This document shows, in pieces, positions 33,431-46,010 of a stretch of DNA of 64,000 nt; position 1 is the first letter of the stretch, and each line of letters opens with the position of its first letter. Under the pieces are notes generated by a model, which saw only the letters and a list, made by a program, of their open reading frames with translations, was not told the DNA's origin and ran no database searches. The DNA lies in the NCBI GenBank assembly GCA_947396885.1, contig OX377202.1, positions 70,714,643-70,778,642 of the forward strand, in the 5' to 3' direction. Made by a program: the position numbers and the translations under genes. Source of the DNA: Heligmosomoides polygyrus polygyrus (taxonomy: Eukaryota > Nematoda > Chromadorea > Rhabditida > Heligmosomidae).

Positions 33431-34943
33431 GCATGTACTGGCAGGCTATATCAACACAGCCTGAGCCGTATTTGAGAATGCACAATGAAGTATTACAGAG
33501 TGTTTTCAGAAAAAGCTACCGAAGATCAGTTATGAGCGATAATGTCGCAACATTTGGAGAGAAATCGACCTCTAAGTGTTAACAGCGAACTGAATTTAAA
33601 TCTGTACGTACGCTGGGAAAAGCTTCTAAAAGACAAGCCCCAGAAGGACTTTCCCTTTATCGAAGGATTCATCTTTGCCGGAAAAAATCTTTTCTATGAG
33701 GCTACATAAAACTTTACTTGAAGTCAACACACCCGTCGAGGAAGTTGTTCTACTGATGCAGTTGGCGTAGAGTTTGAATGAAGGGTTGGTGAATTCCGCA
33801 GGTAACTTTAGAGCGCCTTCGAGGTCACTGCAGCATCTTCTAACCACAAAAGCAGTTCATTAACAATAGGGTTTCCTATAGCAGTAAAGAGAGTGCGCAA
33901 ATAACTTTTCATCTAGGATGGCATTTTTAAGAAGCGGGTGTGTTAACGAGAGAAAAGAGTCTCAGTGTTCGCACAAATTAGGCTAGATGTCGATGGCCAC
34001 CCGCCCACTTCCGGTATCTCACCATGCTCGCTGTCTTCGAATTTCGACGAGGTGTGAAAATGTGATAAGCAGAGGAGCAATTCAGGGGAGCCATCAGATT
34101 CTCAATTCATGGGGGACAGCTTTGTACGTGGCAAGTCGCGCGCTTTTTGCAGCTGTCTCGTTAGGAGAACATCCACTATAGAAGACACATTTCTAGTTTT
34201 CAGTGAAAAAACATTTGCCTCTCTTATTTTCTCCCAACTTCGTAGCTGAAGAAGAGAGAGTCAGTCGTCAGTTTGTCTCTTAAGACGTGGGCCACGCCTT
34301 GCACCTTTTCTTCCGGAGGCGTACACCTTTTCTTCTCGAGGCGTTTCAAATCCGCATTGTATCTGTCGTTTTCGACCGCTGGATAACGGCGAATAATTGT
34401 TTTCTGCACGAGTCGCTACCCTTTCCTGAATACGAGGCTTGTCTTCTTGTCGTATAAAGTTCACATTTTCTTATTTTGTCCTTTGAAATCACCAGAACGG
34501 TGGAAATTGAAGAAGCGCAAGTTTGTTCGAACGACGTTTTCATGCGAACCTTCACAACTTCATATCAGGTCACTCCAACCATATGATGGGAAAGGATAGA
34601 AAACGTTCGCCACAACGGCCGAGGTACAGCGTCGTCCCTTTTCCTGACTGCATGAGCAGCACGAGCATATCTACCCTGATTATCTGACATGCGTGAAAGG
34701 AGATTTCCTACTAATCACTGGCTGTGCGAGCGTTTGCCTTCAACAATCATAAACAGTGGCTCAAAATTCTATTAGGCTGAGGATTAATTTCGTAGCGTTT
34801 TTTCGAAGAGTTCTATTTAAAGGATTTGCTTTTTGTTTGACAAAGTGATTGTATTTGTTACAAAGTGCTTTTTCTGCTCTACAAAAAAATATATTAATTG
34901 TCTTCTAAGTTAATTTGGTTTCTGTTATGTTTTAGGCTTAAAA
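33431..34943. other. no recognised feature
   Basis: Open frames at 33626-33847 and 34224-34555 (minus) have no recognisable motif. Confidence 0.45.
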
Positions 34944-35505
34944 ATGAAATTCCCAGAAAGCAAAAATCAGCCTTTTCGACACCAGCTCTTGTCCCACATT
35001 TCGCCGTGGCCTAAAAGTCGTCGTGTCCTAATGCACAGAGGAGAAATATTAGGCGAGTCTACAGCATGGAAATGGTTTTCAAAGTTCGAGGAGGGCGATA
35101 TCTAGCGTTAGACCTTCGGAATTAAATGAAGAGTATTTTTGGAAGAGGTCGTCTCAAGGTATTTTTGGAAGAGAGCGGTAGCCAAATATGCCGTGAATTA
35201 GTCGACAATGTGAACTGCAATCAAAAAACAGTTCTTAGCCATCACCACTCGATGGGATTTGCTGAAAAATTGGGAGCCTGTGTGAGCTGCGACCTAACTA
35301 AAATTCGACAAGGAAAAACGCCTTCAAATTACAACAGAACATCTCGTCCGGCATCGAGCAGGCCGCAGTCAATGTTTTTGTACCGAATGAGCGCAGGAAT
35401 CTCCGTACACCTCGAAAAAATCCCCGACTGTTTCGGCTGCTTTTTGTCCACAATGAAATGCGAAGAAGAGCAGGTGTCGAAAACGCCGATTTTTGCCTTC
35501 TAGGT
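34944..35505 (+). pseudogene. mariner transposase pseudogene, N-terminal half
   Basis: Starts at ATG 34944 with FRHQLLSHISPWPKSRRV, then a WKWFSKFEEGDI block (helix-turn-helix of mariner) ending in stop codons. Other frames continue with HHHSMGFAEKLGACVSCDLT and an FLYRM stretch where the family has RFLYRIVTGDEKW. The catalytic core is not preserved. A distinct subfamily from the 28.8-kb copy (shorter, MGFAEKLG type). It lies immediately left of SINE copy 5. Confidence 0.75.
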
Positions 35506-35529
35506 ATTCCACTTCTAAGCCTAAAAAAT

Positions 35530-35750
35530 AGAAGGATAAATAATAGGATAAAGGATGCCGTTACTCAATCCCTTTTTGGGATGCGCCACGCATTCTACTT
35601 TTACGGGATGTCGTGGAGGCGATCTAAATGCGTATTTGGCCGTATAATGACCTGCGGTGGCCAGCCGATGAACAAGTCAGCGCTTTACTCTTCCCAGACA
35701 GGTTTGGTATTAATTCAACCGGTACCTCCTTCGACTGCCTTAAACGCGCC
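35530..35750 (-). mobile_element. tRNA-derived SINE, copy 5, internal deletion
   Basis: Minus-strand copy with an intact tail side (ATAGGATAAAGGATGCCG) and body. About 75 bases, including the B-box, are lost between TTAATTCAACC and GGTACCTCC. Flanked by CCTAAAAAAT on both sides (35520-35529, 35751-35760), a probable 10-bp target-site duplication. Confidence 0.85.
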
Positions 35751-35760
35751 CCTAAAAAAT

Positions 35761-37611
35761 TAAAAAAGAGATTTATTCTAGAAAACAAATAACATTTTTG
35801 TAAAACAGAAATTGTGCTCCCTACTAAGTTGGTAAACAAAAAATAAATCGTTTAAACGAAACTCTTCGAAGAAAACGCTACGAACTTATTCCTAATTCTA
35901 TTATACATAGTAATTGATAGTTCCAAGCTGCATTCGTATAGAGCGAAATTTTTCCAATAGCATCCCGAGAGCAAGGTTTTGTTTTCGAGGATTTCTTACT
36001 TAGTTGTAAGCCAGAACAAAAGAGCACTTCCCTTTTATGACGATGAGATTCAGCACGTTCGCGGTTTAGATTTGCGCAACGTTCTGAGTGTTCGATGCAC
36101 AAAAGAACTCTATGAATTAACTGCTCTTGCAATTATGAAGCACACCCCTTCATGCGTAACCAGATGCGTCAGTCAAATTAGGAAGAATTGGGTAGATTAG
36201 GTAAAAGGCTTAGTTAGTCGTGTCTAAAGTACCTTTGTCGGGCGATGCTGCTGAGGCGTCCATAGCAGGTTCATTTGAAGGTGGTGGCGAAACGAACACG
36301 TTTTGCATTTTTCTTGCTTTTTGACATATTTGGAAAAAAGATTTGGCCGAAGCTCAAAATTGGAATGTCACTACTCTTTCTTCCTCCTTCTCCTTCTTTC
36401 GAAAAGGGGATGTGGCCTTCACTATATCTAAGGTGTCCCAAAAAATCATCGTTTGAAGAATCGTCAAATTCTTATCTCTACAGCAAAGCATTTTAGCTTA
36501 CTCTGAAAGGAAGTAAAGCAAAATTCTCAAAATTTGCGCCAAATCTGTGAAGCAGCGGAGCCGTGTTTCTTTTGTTGGCTAATGGCCTTTGTAATTTACA
36601 TAAAGTCGTACACTTTCAAATTTTGCAATCTCTTACGACTTAATCCTCCAAATATTCATTTTTAGTAGCAACTTCGTTTACCTAAGAACACTTACAATAC
36701 ATCGGTCCGGAAATTAGTACCTAAGTATGAACCTTGAGCAGCCATGTCACTTTTCAATTTGGCAGAAGTTTGCTTGACTCACACTGGAACTTGTAGAACA
36801 GCAAAGAAACGTTAATTTTGCAACAATGAGAGAATTACCCGTGTGTTCTCTATCAGTCGTACCTTCGAACCCATGTGATCGTATCTTTTTTGAGTGCAAC
36901 TCATGGTGGCGGGCAGGCGAAATTTCAAGCCCGACACTAGAGTTTCACTTCCCGCTCTTTGAAATAAGCTTTAGAACTTTTATGGCTGCTACAGTGAAGC
37001 CACTGCGATAAGTGTTTTCCATTCAAGCACCAGCATTTTTGAAGAAACGCCGGCCTAGGTCATGGGGAGAGCTACCAATGCTGTTGCACGGGCAATATCA
37101 GTGTCCTCGGTCAAAGGTCGCGGTGCCATGAGGCAGTTGGGCGCAGCGGAACTTCGATGCAATTTCAATGCGCAATCAGGACGACAACGATAAGCTGATT
37201 CGACGGGCGCGGTTCGGGAGGCATTCCACTTCTTTCGGGATCGCTTCCTGAGGGAGGACGAAAAGGAGGGGAGTTGCACAAGGGTATTTTTTCCGGACAC
37301 CGGTGCAGCTTCTTTTTCGGCGAAGAAGCGTCGTTGCGAGTAACGACGACACAGCACGCCATCATTATCCCTTCCTCACAGCTTCAAAACATATTGACGT
37401 CAGCAACGAATCCTCTTCTCCTGAAGAGCACTCACTCGGCCCCTCCATCAATCAAATCCAGATTGTTCTACCTGATTTTGGCGAACTGAATTTTTCTTTG
37501 CGAGATGATGATCTCCATGCTACTGTACTTTTCAGCCTGGAGAGATCTCAAAGGAATCACCTGTGTAAAGTACTTGAACGTATAAGGCTTCAACCCGTAG
37601 AAAAGATGTAA
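35761..37611. other. no recognised feature
   Basis: No gene identified. Open frames at 37055-37611 overlap on both strands without a recognisable family. Confidence 0.4.
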
Positions 37612-37898
37612 ATGATAAAGGATAATGTCCGACGTTAACCAGTCCTTTTCGGGATGCTCCGCTCTACTTATATGGAATATCATGGAAACAATTTGAATGC
37701 ATATTCAGATTATACCGTGAATTAAAGAGGCCAGCCAATGAACAGGTGTTTTATCCTTCCCAGACAGGTTCGGTGCCAACTGACGGAACTGAAGGAATGA
37801 AAGGCTTGGTAAGCCCGGGCGGGAAATCCGAGTCAAGAACCTGAAATCGGATGCATGCGACAGACGGCACCTCCTCCGACTGCGCTCCACACGCCCGG
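37612..37898 (-). mobile_element. tRNA-derived SINE, copy 6
   Basis: Diverged minus-strand copy from GATAAAGGATAATGTCCGACG (tail side) to CTGCGCTCCACACGCCCGG (head). Full length apart from small indels. Confidence 0.8.
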
Positions 37899-39658
37899 GA
37901 AAGGTATACATATAACATTCAAAAATACAGCAGTTATAAAACAAGGAAAGCGAGTTGTCGAGCACGTAGCAGGTCCCAACGAACTAGTGAAATTCTTTTA
38001 AAGTAACGCAGCTCTGAACGTCCAATATTTCGTGCTGCCGGATCAAATCATAAGGAATGAACTACACACAGTGACACCGTAGATGTCAGGACGAGGTCGT
38101 TTACATGTTAGCATCCCTCGTGATTTGCAGCGAATAAGATCCCATACTTTAAAGCTCACGGCCACAGAAGAAAAGCAAAGAACTTGGTTCGATACCTGCG
38201 CTGGCTCTCTTGAAAGAGTGCCGATTTTACAGGAAGGACGTCTCGAACGAGCCACTGCTTCATAGTGTGATATTGATGCAGTTCAAAAGTTCGAGTTGTT
38301 CTACTTTTTAAACGTGCTATTCTGTCACAATCAGTCACTCGGAAAAAGGTTGAGTGCTGCAGTAGGATCCACCACTCTTGTTGCTCCTGTTTTCGCTCTA
38401 CCTCATTATTTTAGGGTTGGTGATTAAAACTAGAAAAACCTGTGATTACCCAGACGACGCAAAAGTCCAAGCAATGGTTTTAAGGGCATAACATTGCTGG
38501 CAATAGGGCAGCCATAGGAGATAGCGCGTGCATGAAACGCTCAAAACAATAGTTAAGAAATTAATTAATTAATTAAGAATTAAGAATAATTTTAGAGACA
38601 GTAAATGCAAAGCATGGATTGCATGAAGATGGAATGGTACCTGGCCAAAGTTTCAAATTTTAGATTCGACTGCTTATGTATGAAATAGATACTTGCCATA
38701 TTTCTGAGAAAAAAATACTCTCGGGACGGGACTATTAAAAGCCTCGGTTCAAGGCGGTTGATGACCCCTGCCGTGCGGTGGACAACGGCGGCAGCGACGA
38801 CGGCGACTACAGCAGAATACTCCTTGCTATTAGTATTTGCGGTATCTTTTTAATTAGTTTTAATCTTGCCAGTCAACGCTTAATTATTGTTACTGCTTTA
38901 CTTTTATCCCTACCTTGACCTGAACACTATATTTTTATGCAGAATAAAAAAATTTGCATTGGTCACATCTCTGCTATTCTGATACATACTTGAGAACTGC
39001 ACTGTTTTGAAATTCGACCTAATTCCAATGACTTAAGTCATGAAGGGCTGACTTGTCATTACATCTACTTGCGAGTTATTTACTCTGGAAAATATTTAGA
39101 TTAAAGGTAGGGATTCAATTCGGCAATAAGTTGCAGAATTAAAACTGTTAGTAATCTACTAATTATTATACGATGAACACCTTCATCTCTTCACCGTTGT
39201 CACCTGCACTACAGAACTGGATGCGATATGTTGCTAAATATTTACATACTTCGCGTACATACAACTTCCGCCATAAGCTACATATACTAGGCATTTTCAT
39301 ATAGGTCAAAGGTATAAAGCTGTGATGGGGTCAGTTTATTTCAAATTTGAAGCACGAAGCTAGCGCCGCGAAAACAAGGCCCTCATCTGAGGTTTTGGAG
39401 GAGCGCATTACGTCACCTTGGCATCAAACAACTCGTGTGTATTTCCTTCCCCCCCCCTTCCTTATGCTCAGGCCTTAGCTCATTGTTATGGACTGACTGG
39501 TAGTAGTCTACTAGGTAGTGGCCTTTTGATTAGTGCCAGTATTTTTGATGGTATTTGCTCTGAAAAACATGTTGTCGTGTTACTGTGTTCTGAACTTTAT
39601 AAGCATTCAGGTACAGAGACGTCACAGAGATGTGGCAGAGTTTATAGTTAACTGCTGA
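37899..39658. other. no recognised feature
   Basis: Ordinary sequence with an ATTAATTAATTAATTAA stretch near 38560 and a C-run at 39450. No gene identified. Confidence 0.4.
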
Positions 39659-39750
39659 TAAGTAACAATCATTTAATCCACGCACAATATATCGAGTTCT
39701 AAATATGAAGCTTCGAAACAGTGCATGGCACAATTCTTACCACTGACACG
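39659..39750. repeat. fragment of foldback element family A
   Basis: TAAGTAACAATCATTTAATCC, then CACAATATATCGAGTTCTAA and a GCATGGCACAATTCTTACC stretch, align with the right-half start of element A (30300-30380). Confidence 0.6.
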
Positions 39751-40472
39751 GCGCAAAATTTATGCTTTTCTCCGTTTTCAGATGAACTCTCTGCAAATAT
39801 GGCTTAGCATTTTATTTTATTTTACTTACTCTTCTACTTTTACTTTTTCATTTTACAATAAATATAGATATCGCTGAATACTACGAGGTCCCCAAGCCCC
39901 AAGTTCTATACATCTCTAGATATTGCAACTGTTAGTACAGTGAAAAAGGGACCTACAAGTATAATATCGAATGAGATCGTAGATTCTTGAAATTGGACTA
40001 CTCGATGAAAATTTGCTTCTGGATTCACTGAATTCGTTTGTCAAATTCCTGTCCAAACAGCTATCTGCTCGCTCCATTGCCGTCGTTACACCACGACACT
40101 TCCTGGCTCAACTTCCTCAAACATCTACGCATTACAACATCTTATGCGCGTGATCCGAGAGAATTAGAGATTTTTATACGACGATTCTCTGCAAAATGGA
40201 AGACATAGAGCATTTCCTAATGAGACGGATTTCGAGTGCGGCGCCATCTTCAATGATTGAATTCCACAGGCACATGATGAAGAATAATTAGTCAGCCCTT
40301 GGCCTTATCTCTAGCACTTCTTTCGTTATAATGGAGGTTTGCGATAGTTTCAAGCAAACGGGAACCTTTCTTTCCCTGAGAGCTTTACCTTTGCTGCATA
40401 GCCATTCATGGTGATCATCAGTTTTTCGAAGAGGCGATGTTCACGAATCACTGAAATAGTTACTCTAGACCC
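39751..40472. other. no recognised feature
   Basis: Spacer with no identified gene. Confidence 0.45.
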
Positions 40473-40486
40473 ATGGTAGACTCCAG

Positions 40487-40790
40487 GGGCGCGGGCAGCG
40501 CAGTCGGAGAAGGCGCCGACTGTCGCGTGCACCCAATACCAGGTTCCTGGTTCGGATTTCCCGCCCAGTCCAACCAAGCCTTCCATCCCTCCGTGGTGGG
40601 TGAATGTGAATTGGTCCAGGCTTCTCTGGGAAGGACAAAGCGCTGAGTTGTTCATCGGCTGCACCGCACCGCAAGTCATTGTATGGCCAAATACGCATTC
40701 AAGTCGCCTCCACGACATGCTCTAGAAGTAGAATGCGTGGCGAATCCCAAAAGGGATTGAGTAACGCCATGCTTTATCCTTTCTCCTTTA
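40487..40790 (+). mobile_element. tRNA-derived SINE, copy 7, with target-site duplication
   Basis: Full-length plus-strand copy: head GGGCGCGGGCAGCGCAGTCGG, B-box-like GGTTCGGATTTCCC, body, and tail GCTTTATCCTTTCTCCTTTA. Flanked by ATGGTAGACTCCAG (40473-40486) and ATGGTAGACTGCAG (40790-40803): a 14-bp target-site duplication with one mismatch, sharing the last tail base. Confidence 0.93.
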
Positions 40791-40804
40791 TGGTAGACTG
40801 CAGT

Positions 40805-41544
40805 GATGAGCATATCTGCTCTGCACTCCACTTGGTGATCGCTGCCCTCGTCATTTCCACTCGAAGGCAGAAATGCTCTGGAGGAATCCCAAACACTGCG
40901 GAAAGGCTTCCATCTAATAACAAAACCCAACTTCCATCTTCCGACGCCCAATTTCTATCATGAGGAAGAAAAATAATTTTTTAATTAAAAAAGAAAAATT
41001 AAAAGCATTTTTGGCGAAGAGTGAAATTAGTAGACATGAGTAACATGTATTCATCCAGGACAGACCATGCCAGGAAATTCTAAAGTATTCGGCAGAACCC
41101 AAATAACGCGCAGCAATGTTGCAGTGCTCTCTTCAGTAGAATAGAGGAATGCATTAGAACAAAGAAACCTTCTGTTCGATTCCGCAGGAGCGATAACATT
41201 CGTGTTTGTGGCGAGAAGAGGAACCAACGATGCTTAATTACCTATGCAATTGCCATATGCATTGTGACATAAACATCAAGCATTATAAATGATGTTGCCG
41301 TCTGTGTGTGTCCACATATATGCTGAACTATCCTAAGAGGTAAAGAGGTTGCACCGTAAAGAAAGCTGTCCCAATTGAAAACCTCCTTTCAAGGAAATCA
41401 ACATCCCACGGGACGGTGTTATGTTGGGCCCTAAGTGTTTAATTAGGCTTTTCAGTTACACAAAATTTGTAAATTTCATCATTTCATGCTCTCGGTAAGG
41501 GCATGGTCTGCTCCACTCGACTCACACACAGTCACCAACAGCAT
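40805..41544. other. no recognised feature
   Basis: No gene identified. The region may contain eroded upstream parts of the mariner fragment to its right. Confidence 0.4.
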
Positions 41545-41740
41545 TTAAGCCAATCAACTTGAAAAGCTGGCGAACCCTGTTCGAAAAAAACGGCTGAGAC
41601 CTGCTTCAGCCAACCTCCTTTACGAGAAGCTAGGCCGCACTTAGCTAACGAGACGGATGAAAATTTGGAGGAGCTGGGCTGGGACACGGTTCTCCACCAA
41701 CCCTATTTGACTGCTGTTGCCTCCTCTGTCTTCCACTTAT
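41545..41740 (+). pseudogene. mariner transposase fragment (third subfamily)
   Basis: Frames read QLEKLANPVRKKRLRPASAN, then ARPHLANETDENLEELGWDT, then VLHQPYLTAVASSVFHLF. These correspond to the family landmarks around the second Asp (HDNARPH) and LGWE-PHPPYSPDLAP-DYHLF. Frameshifted, and the catalytic positions are not preserved. Confidence 0.7.
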
Positions 41741-43523
41741 TTAGCCACCATTAGGGCAGTCCTAGCTAAGAACAAACCCACAATATTGAAGATGTTGCAA
41801 AGCGTAACGAACTCTTTGGCATGCTTAATGTGACCACATGTTTTCCGAAATATTGATCGAGATTATCGATTTGGAGTGACTGGGATCCGCGCGAATATGA
41901 TGGCCTATGAACGAGCTTCATAGCGACTTCCTCCATGCATAACATGGAGCTTTAGCGATGGAGTTTAGCTAATACATCATCGGTGCAACGCATCCCGCTC
42001 AAGCAAATTCCGCCGTTCATCGTTGGGATCACTGAAGGCAAAGAAAAGAGGTTCAAAGAAGCGGATGCACTGACATGACCTTGATGTGCAACAGAGTAAG
42101 CACTCAAATAGGGCAAGCACACTGGGGTAATTGCTTTTCATATAGTGAGAAGAATGCAGTTTGTGCTTTTGAGACGCTTGCTAGTTTACATCCTTCATGA
42201 TTCTACAATCGTAGATTTCCGCTTGCAGCAGGACGCAGCTTCAAAGGCCGACAGCATGAAAAACGAAATCAGATGGGAAACTGCAACGGAAAAGCTCCAG
42301 GAAACAGGAAAACGCCGGAGTTTTAGAAGCAAATCGACATCGAGCTTGCCCCTAGAGTTTTTTTTTCATTCGAGCTTCGTGGCACTGAATTAAAGGATGA
42401 TGGCGGCTCTCAGTGATATTATTTGTTTGTCTAATAGTCTCAATATGGAGTCTAAATATGATCTTCTGAAGGATGTTACGTGCTTGCACCCAGAGCACTT
42501 CTCAGAATTTTAATAGGCAGGGTGTGCTGAAAGAAATAAAGAACTGAAAAGCTCAGCGTTGTTAATTGCATTGGGTTGGCTTCGCATTCCACGTCTGTCT
42601 GAAGGTTGAGCTGAAATAATAAGTGTGTGTACACACTGATCCAGTACAGAAGTGTTGTGCTTTTTGGTCGTTTTGGTTCTCCGAACTCTATCGTCGTGAA
42701 CCTCAACGTATCTAGTCAGAATAGACGTCGTGTAGTGGGAGTGTAGGGTCATCCATAAATTAAACCTTTGACGACCTTGGTAACAGGCACTCTTCAACAA
42801 CATATCTTGAACCCTGAAACAACTGATTTACAGCACATTCTTAGCTATATGTTCCTTGCCTAACACACTCTCGGCTCCTTACATTAAAAATTGTTTGCAT
42901 TCAATCTAAACTGCGGAGCGTGTAGGACATTCTAAGGTGTTCTGTACAGCAAACAAACACTATGTGAGTGGATCTACAACTGAAGAGCACTATTCGCTTG
43001 CCGGTGATACACAATGCAACAACGAGCTGGAATAGATTCAATATTCAGCCGTGCGTAACCGGTTATATGCAGCACGTTACTGCAAGAACAGCTCTACAAG
43101 ATAGTAGGTTAGGCGGGAACGGGAGACGAAGAAAAACGAAAAATGTGTTGGCGAAGCGGGAGCACGTCGTCCAAGCTCCAAGCTGGGTATAAAGCCGCTG
43201 CTTCCTTTGATGAAAAATTCTTATAGCTAAGCTGTCGTAGAAAGTTCAAGCTATTACTGTACTTAATATTGCCTCTGAGAAACCGGTGCTATGTTAATAT
43301 TGGCAAATCCAGACGCATACTCCCGCAGTTGCAAATAACCTTCGTTCATCGGTAGACGATCGACGAGTCGAATGCAAAGAGATGGCATCATCACACAGTA
43401 ATGAAAAGATTCATTAGCTTTTCGAACTGGGTTTTTATTGAATAATTTTATTTGGTAACGCTGCGACGAGGGACGCTTTTACGTTGCTTCACCATGGACA
43501 ATTGCAAACAATTATTGTACAAT
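41741..43523. other. no recognised feature
   Basis: No gene identified. Short frames at 42145-42393 (plus) and 42476-42803 (minus) lack motifs. Confidence 0.4.
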
Positions 43524-43535
43524 AATATAGAAGCA

Positions 43536-43830
43536 GGGCGCGTGTAGCGCAGTCGGAGGAGGCGCGACTGTCGCGTGCACCCGATACCAGGTTCCTGGTT
43601 CGGATTTCCCGCTCAGGCCAACCAAGCCTTCCATCCCTCCGGGGTCGGTGAATTGGTACCAGACTTGTCTGGGAAGGATAGAGCGCTGACTTGTTCATCG
43701 GCTGGCCACCGCAAGTCATTGTATGGCCAAATACGCATTCATGTCGCCTCCACGACATCCCGTAGAAGTAGAATGCGCTGGCGCATCCCAGAAGGGATTG
43801 AGTAACGCCGTCCTTTATCCTTTATCCTTT
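43536..43830 (+). mobile_element. tRNA-derived SINE, copy 8, best-preserved
   Basis: Reference copy, ~295 bases. The head starts GGGCGCGTGTAGCGCAGTCGG (A-box) and has GGTTCGGATTTCCCG (B-box). The first five bases can pair with CGCCC-type sequence after the B-box, as in a tRNA acceptor. A ~200-base tRNA-unrelated body follows, then a TCCTTTATCCTTTATCCTTT tail. AATATAGAAGCA occurs perfectly at 43524-43535 and 43831-43842, a 12-bp target-site duplication that proves insertion by retrotransposition. Open frames on both strands here (76-89 codons) are artefacts of the SINE. Confidence 0.96.
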
Positions 43831-43842
43831 AATATAGAAGCA

Positions 43843-44020
43843 GTCTCAACGCATGGAGCGAACGGACAACCTCTCGCCCGTTAAGCGACTGGCATGCCCA
43901 CTGCCCTATGCAAAAATGGCGATAGTTGTCGCATAATACTTCGTCCCGCAGCGGCCGGGCGCCCTGCTGACTGCCTCGAAACGGGGCACTCGTACCTTAG
44001 AATTTTACTCAAAACTTTTT
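43843..44020. other. no recognised feature
   Basis: Short spacer. Confidence 0.5.
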
Positions 44021-44428
44021 TCAGAGTGGCGTGAACAGCAGTATTTCTGGAGTTTCACTATTTTGAAGGTGCGGAATCGAAAACTGTGGTCCTTCAGGTA
44101 GGTTCGATTGACATGGTTCTGGCCATTCAGTAGAAAAGTTGGAAAAGCTTGACGCAGCAACGCTTTCCGTATAAGTTCCCAAAACCTCAAATATGGCGCA
44201 CTTCCAGTATGAGAGAGCAAGAACTACGAAAGTGAACACAATAAATGCTAGGTGCTGCTTGCTATGAAGAAATTGACGAAGCGCTTTTCCCTCCTGTAAC
44301 TCTAACGCTTTTCCCTGCTCCTGTAGCAGCCATTTTTGCAGTAGATTATTTTTGAATAATAATTTTCCTTCGATTTTGCCGATGCTATGGAATACATAAG
44401 AGGAGTAGCGTTTGGAAGTGTACCACAA
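44021..44428 (-). other. unrecognised 135-codon open frame, one hydrophobic segment
   Basis: I do not recognise it. It has a Gln/Lys-rich stretch (LLQEQGKALELQEGKALRQF), a ~20-residue hydrophobic segment (LAFIVFTFVVLALSYW) that could span a membrane, and a Pro/Ser-rich end. No neighbour, splice signal or homologue supports it, and it may be a chance frame. Confidence 0.15.
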
Positions 44429-45679
44429 ATTTATTCAATAACAACCTAACACCTAAATCTTCTGCACGATCTCTAACTCTAATAACCTCCATAACTGATC
44501 TCGTAAAGCTGTCGAGCCAGGGTTGATATGAGAGTTTTCATTTGAAGGAATCGCTTTTCTCACTACATAGGGCTTATAGGAGAAAATCATGTGAATGAGC
44601 AATGTTGGAAAGAAAACAAAAATTTGAGAACATTACTTTGTTCTGTTAAAGCCTCCTCAAATTGCTCTTTCGGAAAACCATTGGTCCCATATTTTTCTAA
44701 CCGAGTAAAACAGACAAATAAGTAAATATATAAATTCTTCACTGCAGTCTCTAAAACATTGATAAACAAGTTGCTGCAGACATGTTTATTTGCTATAAAA
44801 CTGCCCCAATTTCTTGAAAGTTCGTCATACTGTGAAGCATTCGAAGCTGAAGATCGTAAATGTCCTCCTTTCATTGGCAACCGATGATTCGAAGCTCCCC
44901 TACTGTTTATACTTCTCCATACAAAGCAGTCGTTTAATCTATTCTTTCAGCTTTGTTTCTCTTACCACGTCTAGCTTGTTCACTCTTAACAAGTATTAGT
45001 TAAGGGGAAGAAGTTACCTGTCGGATGAAGATAGGACGAGGCATAGCGTTTATTGCGTTCGTAGAGATACTGTCCTCTCGATCGCTCTGGAATTAGTTGA
45101 AATTAGACAACTCAGTTTAGTGGAAGAATTAGTTGGGATCATGGTGCACTCGACTGGACACAACTGGACGGCAACACAGACACAAAAGTCGCCCCAATGT
45201 TCAGAGCATGCTTTCAAGAAAACGGGATACTGGAAGGCCAGATGATATCCTTCACAGCGCAATAATCATTGTGGGTTCGGGTTGAGGTACACGATTAAGC
45301 AGGGGTGAAGGAAGCCTTGAAGAAGCTCAAGAAGGCTGTTTGGAGGACAAGGAAATGGACGTCACTTGGAAACCGGATATGTACGTGGGCAGTGATTACA
45401 AAGGGTACACACAAATGATTAAGTGCATCTCCCGATTCGTCACTGCTCTGAAAGCGCGACGTCGAAATGGCCCTTGCATGAAGAAGCGTCAAATTTGTTG
45501 CCAATTGAAGGAGGTGCAATCGGTGACAGCAGGATGATGTGCTGACAATATATAAATACCAATTTAGCGTCAAAATGAATTCTTTACAAATCAAACTGGA
45601 TACCCTCGAAGCTAGAATGACACCTTTGCAACGGATGAAATTAAAATGAGCTCTCCCCACATCGAAATAAAAACTCTTC
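44429..45679. other. no recognised feature
   Basis: No gene or repeat identified. Confidence 0.4.
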
Positions 45680-46010
45680 GAGTCGTCTACAATAATTTTT
45701 TGCTTAAGGAAAATATTTTATGCGATTCTTTGAATTTTTGAATTCACCTGCAGCAACAAGTAAGCACACTTTTCTACATTTTATAATTCTTCTATTTTCC
45801 AAAATAAAATATCAAAATAATGAAATAAAATTTGTTTTAAAGCACAATAGGCAGCAGTCATCTAGTGTATAAATTAAGAGCTCACTCGACCAGATCGTCG
45901 CAATTTTCATTGTATTGATGGTGCAAATGCTGATTTCTTGAAACTAAAAGGTTAGGGTAGGTGTGGTTGGTGATTGGGAAACAAAATTCCGATAGTTATT
46001 GTGCTGTTTG
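45680..46010. repeat. left half of the 32545-33430 inverted-repeat family
   Basis: AATAATTTTTTGCTTAAGGAAAAT, then the CATCTAGTGTATAAATTAAGAG and TGGTGCAAATGCTG stretches, parallel 32706-32950 in the same order. Confidence 0.6.

Noticed and set aside
43489..43805. Conserved small protein family (recurring WRRHECVFG / GGQPMNKSALYPSQ frames)
   Set aside because: The same peptide recurs at most SINE copies on whichever strand the SINE lies. It is a translation of the SINE body with frameshifts between copies, not a selected protein.
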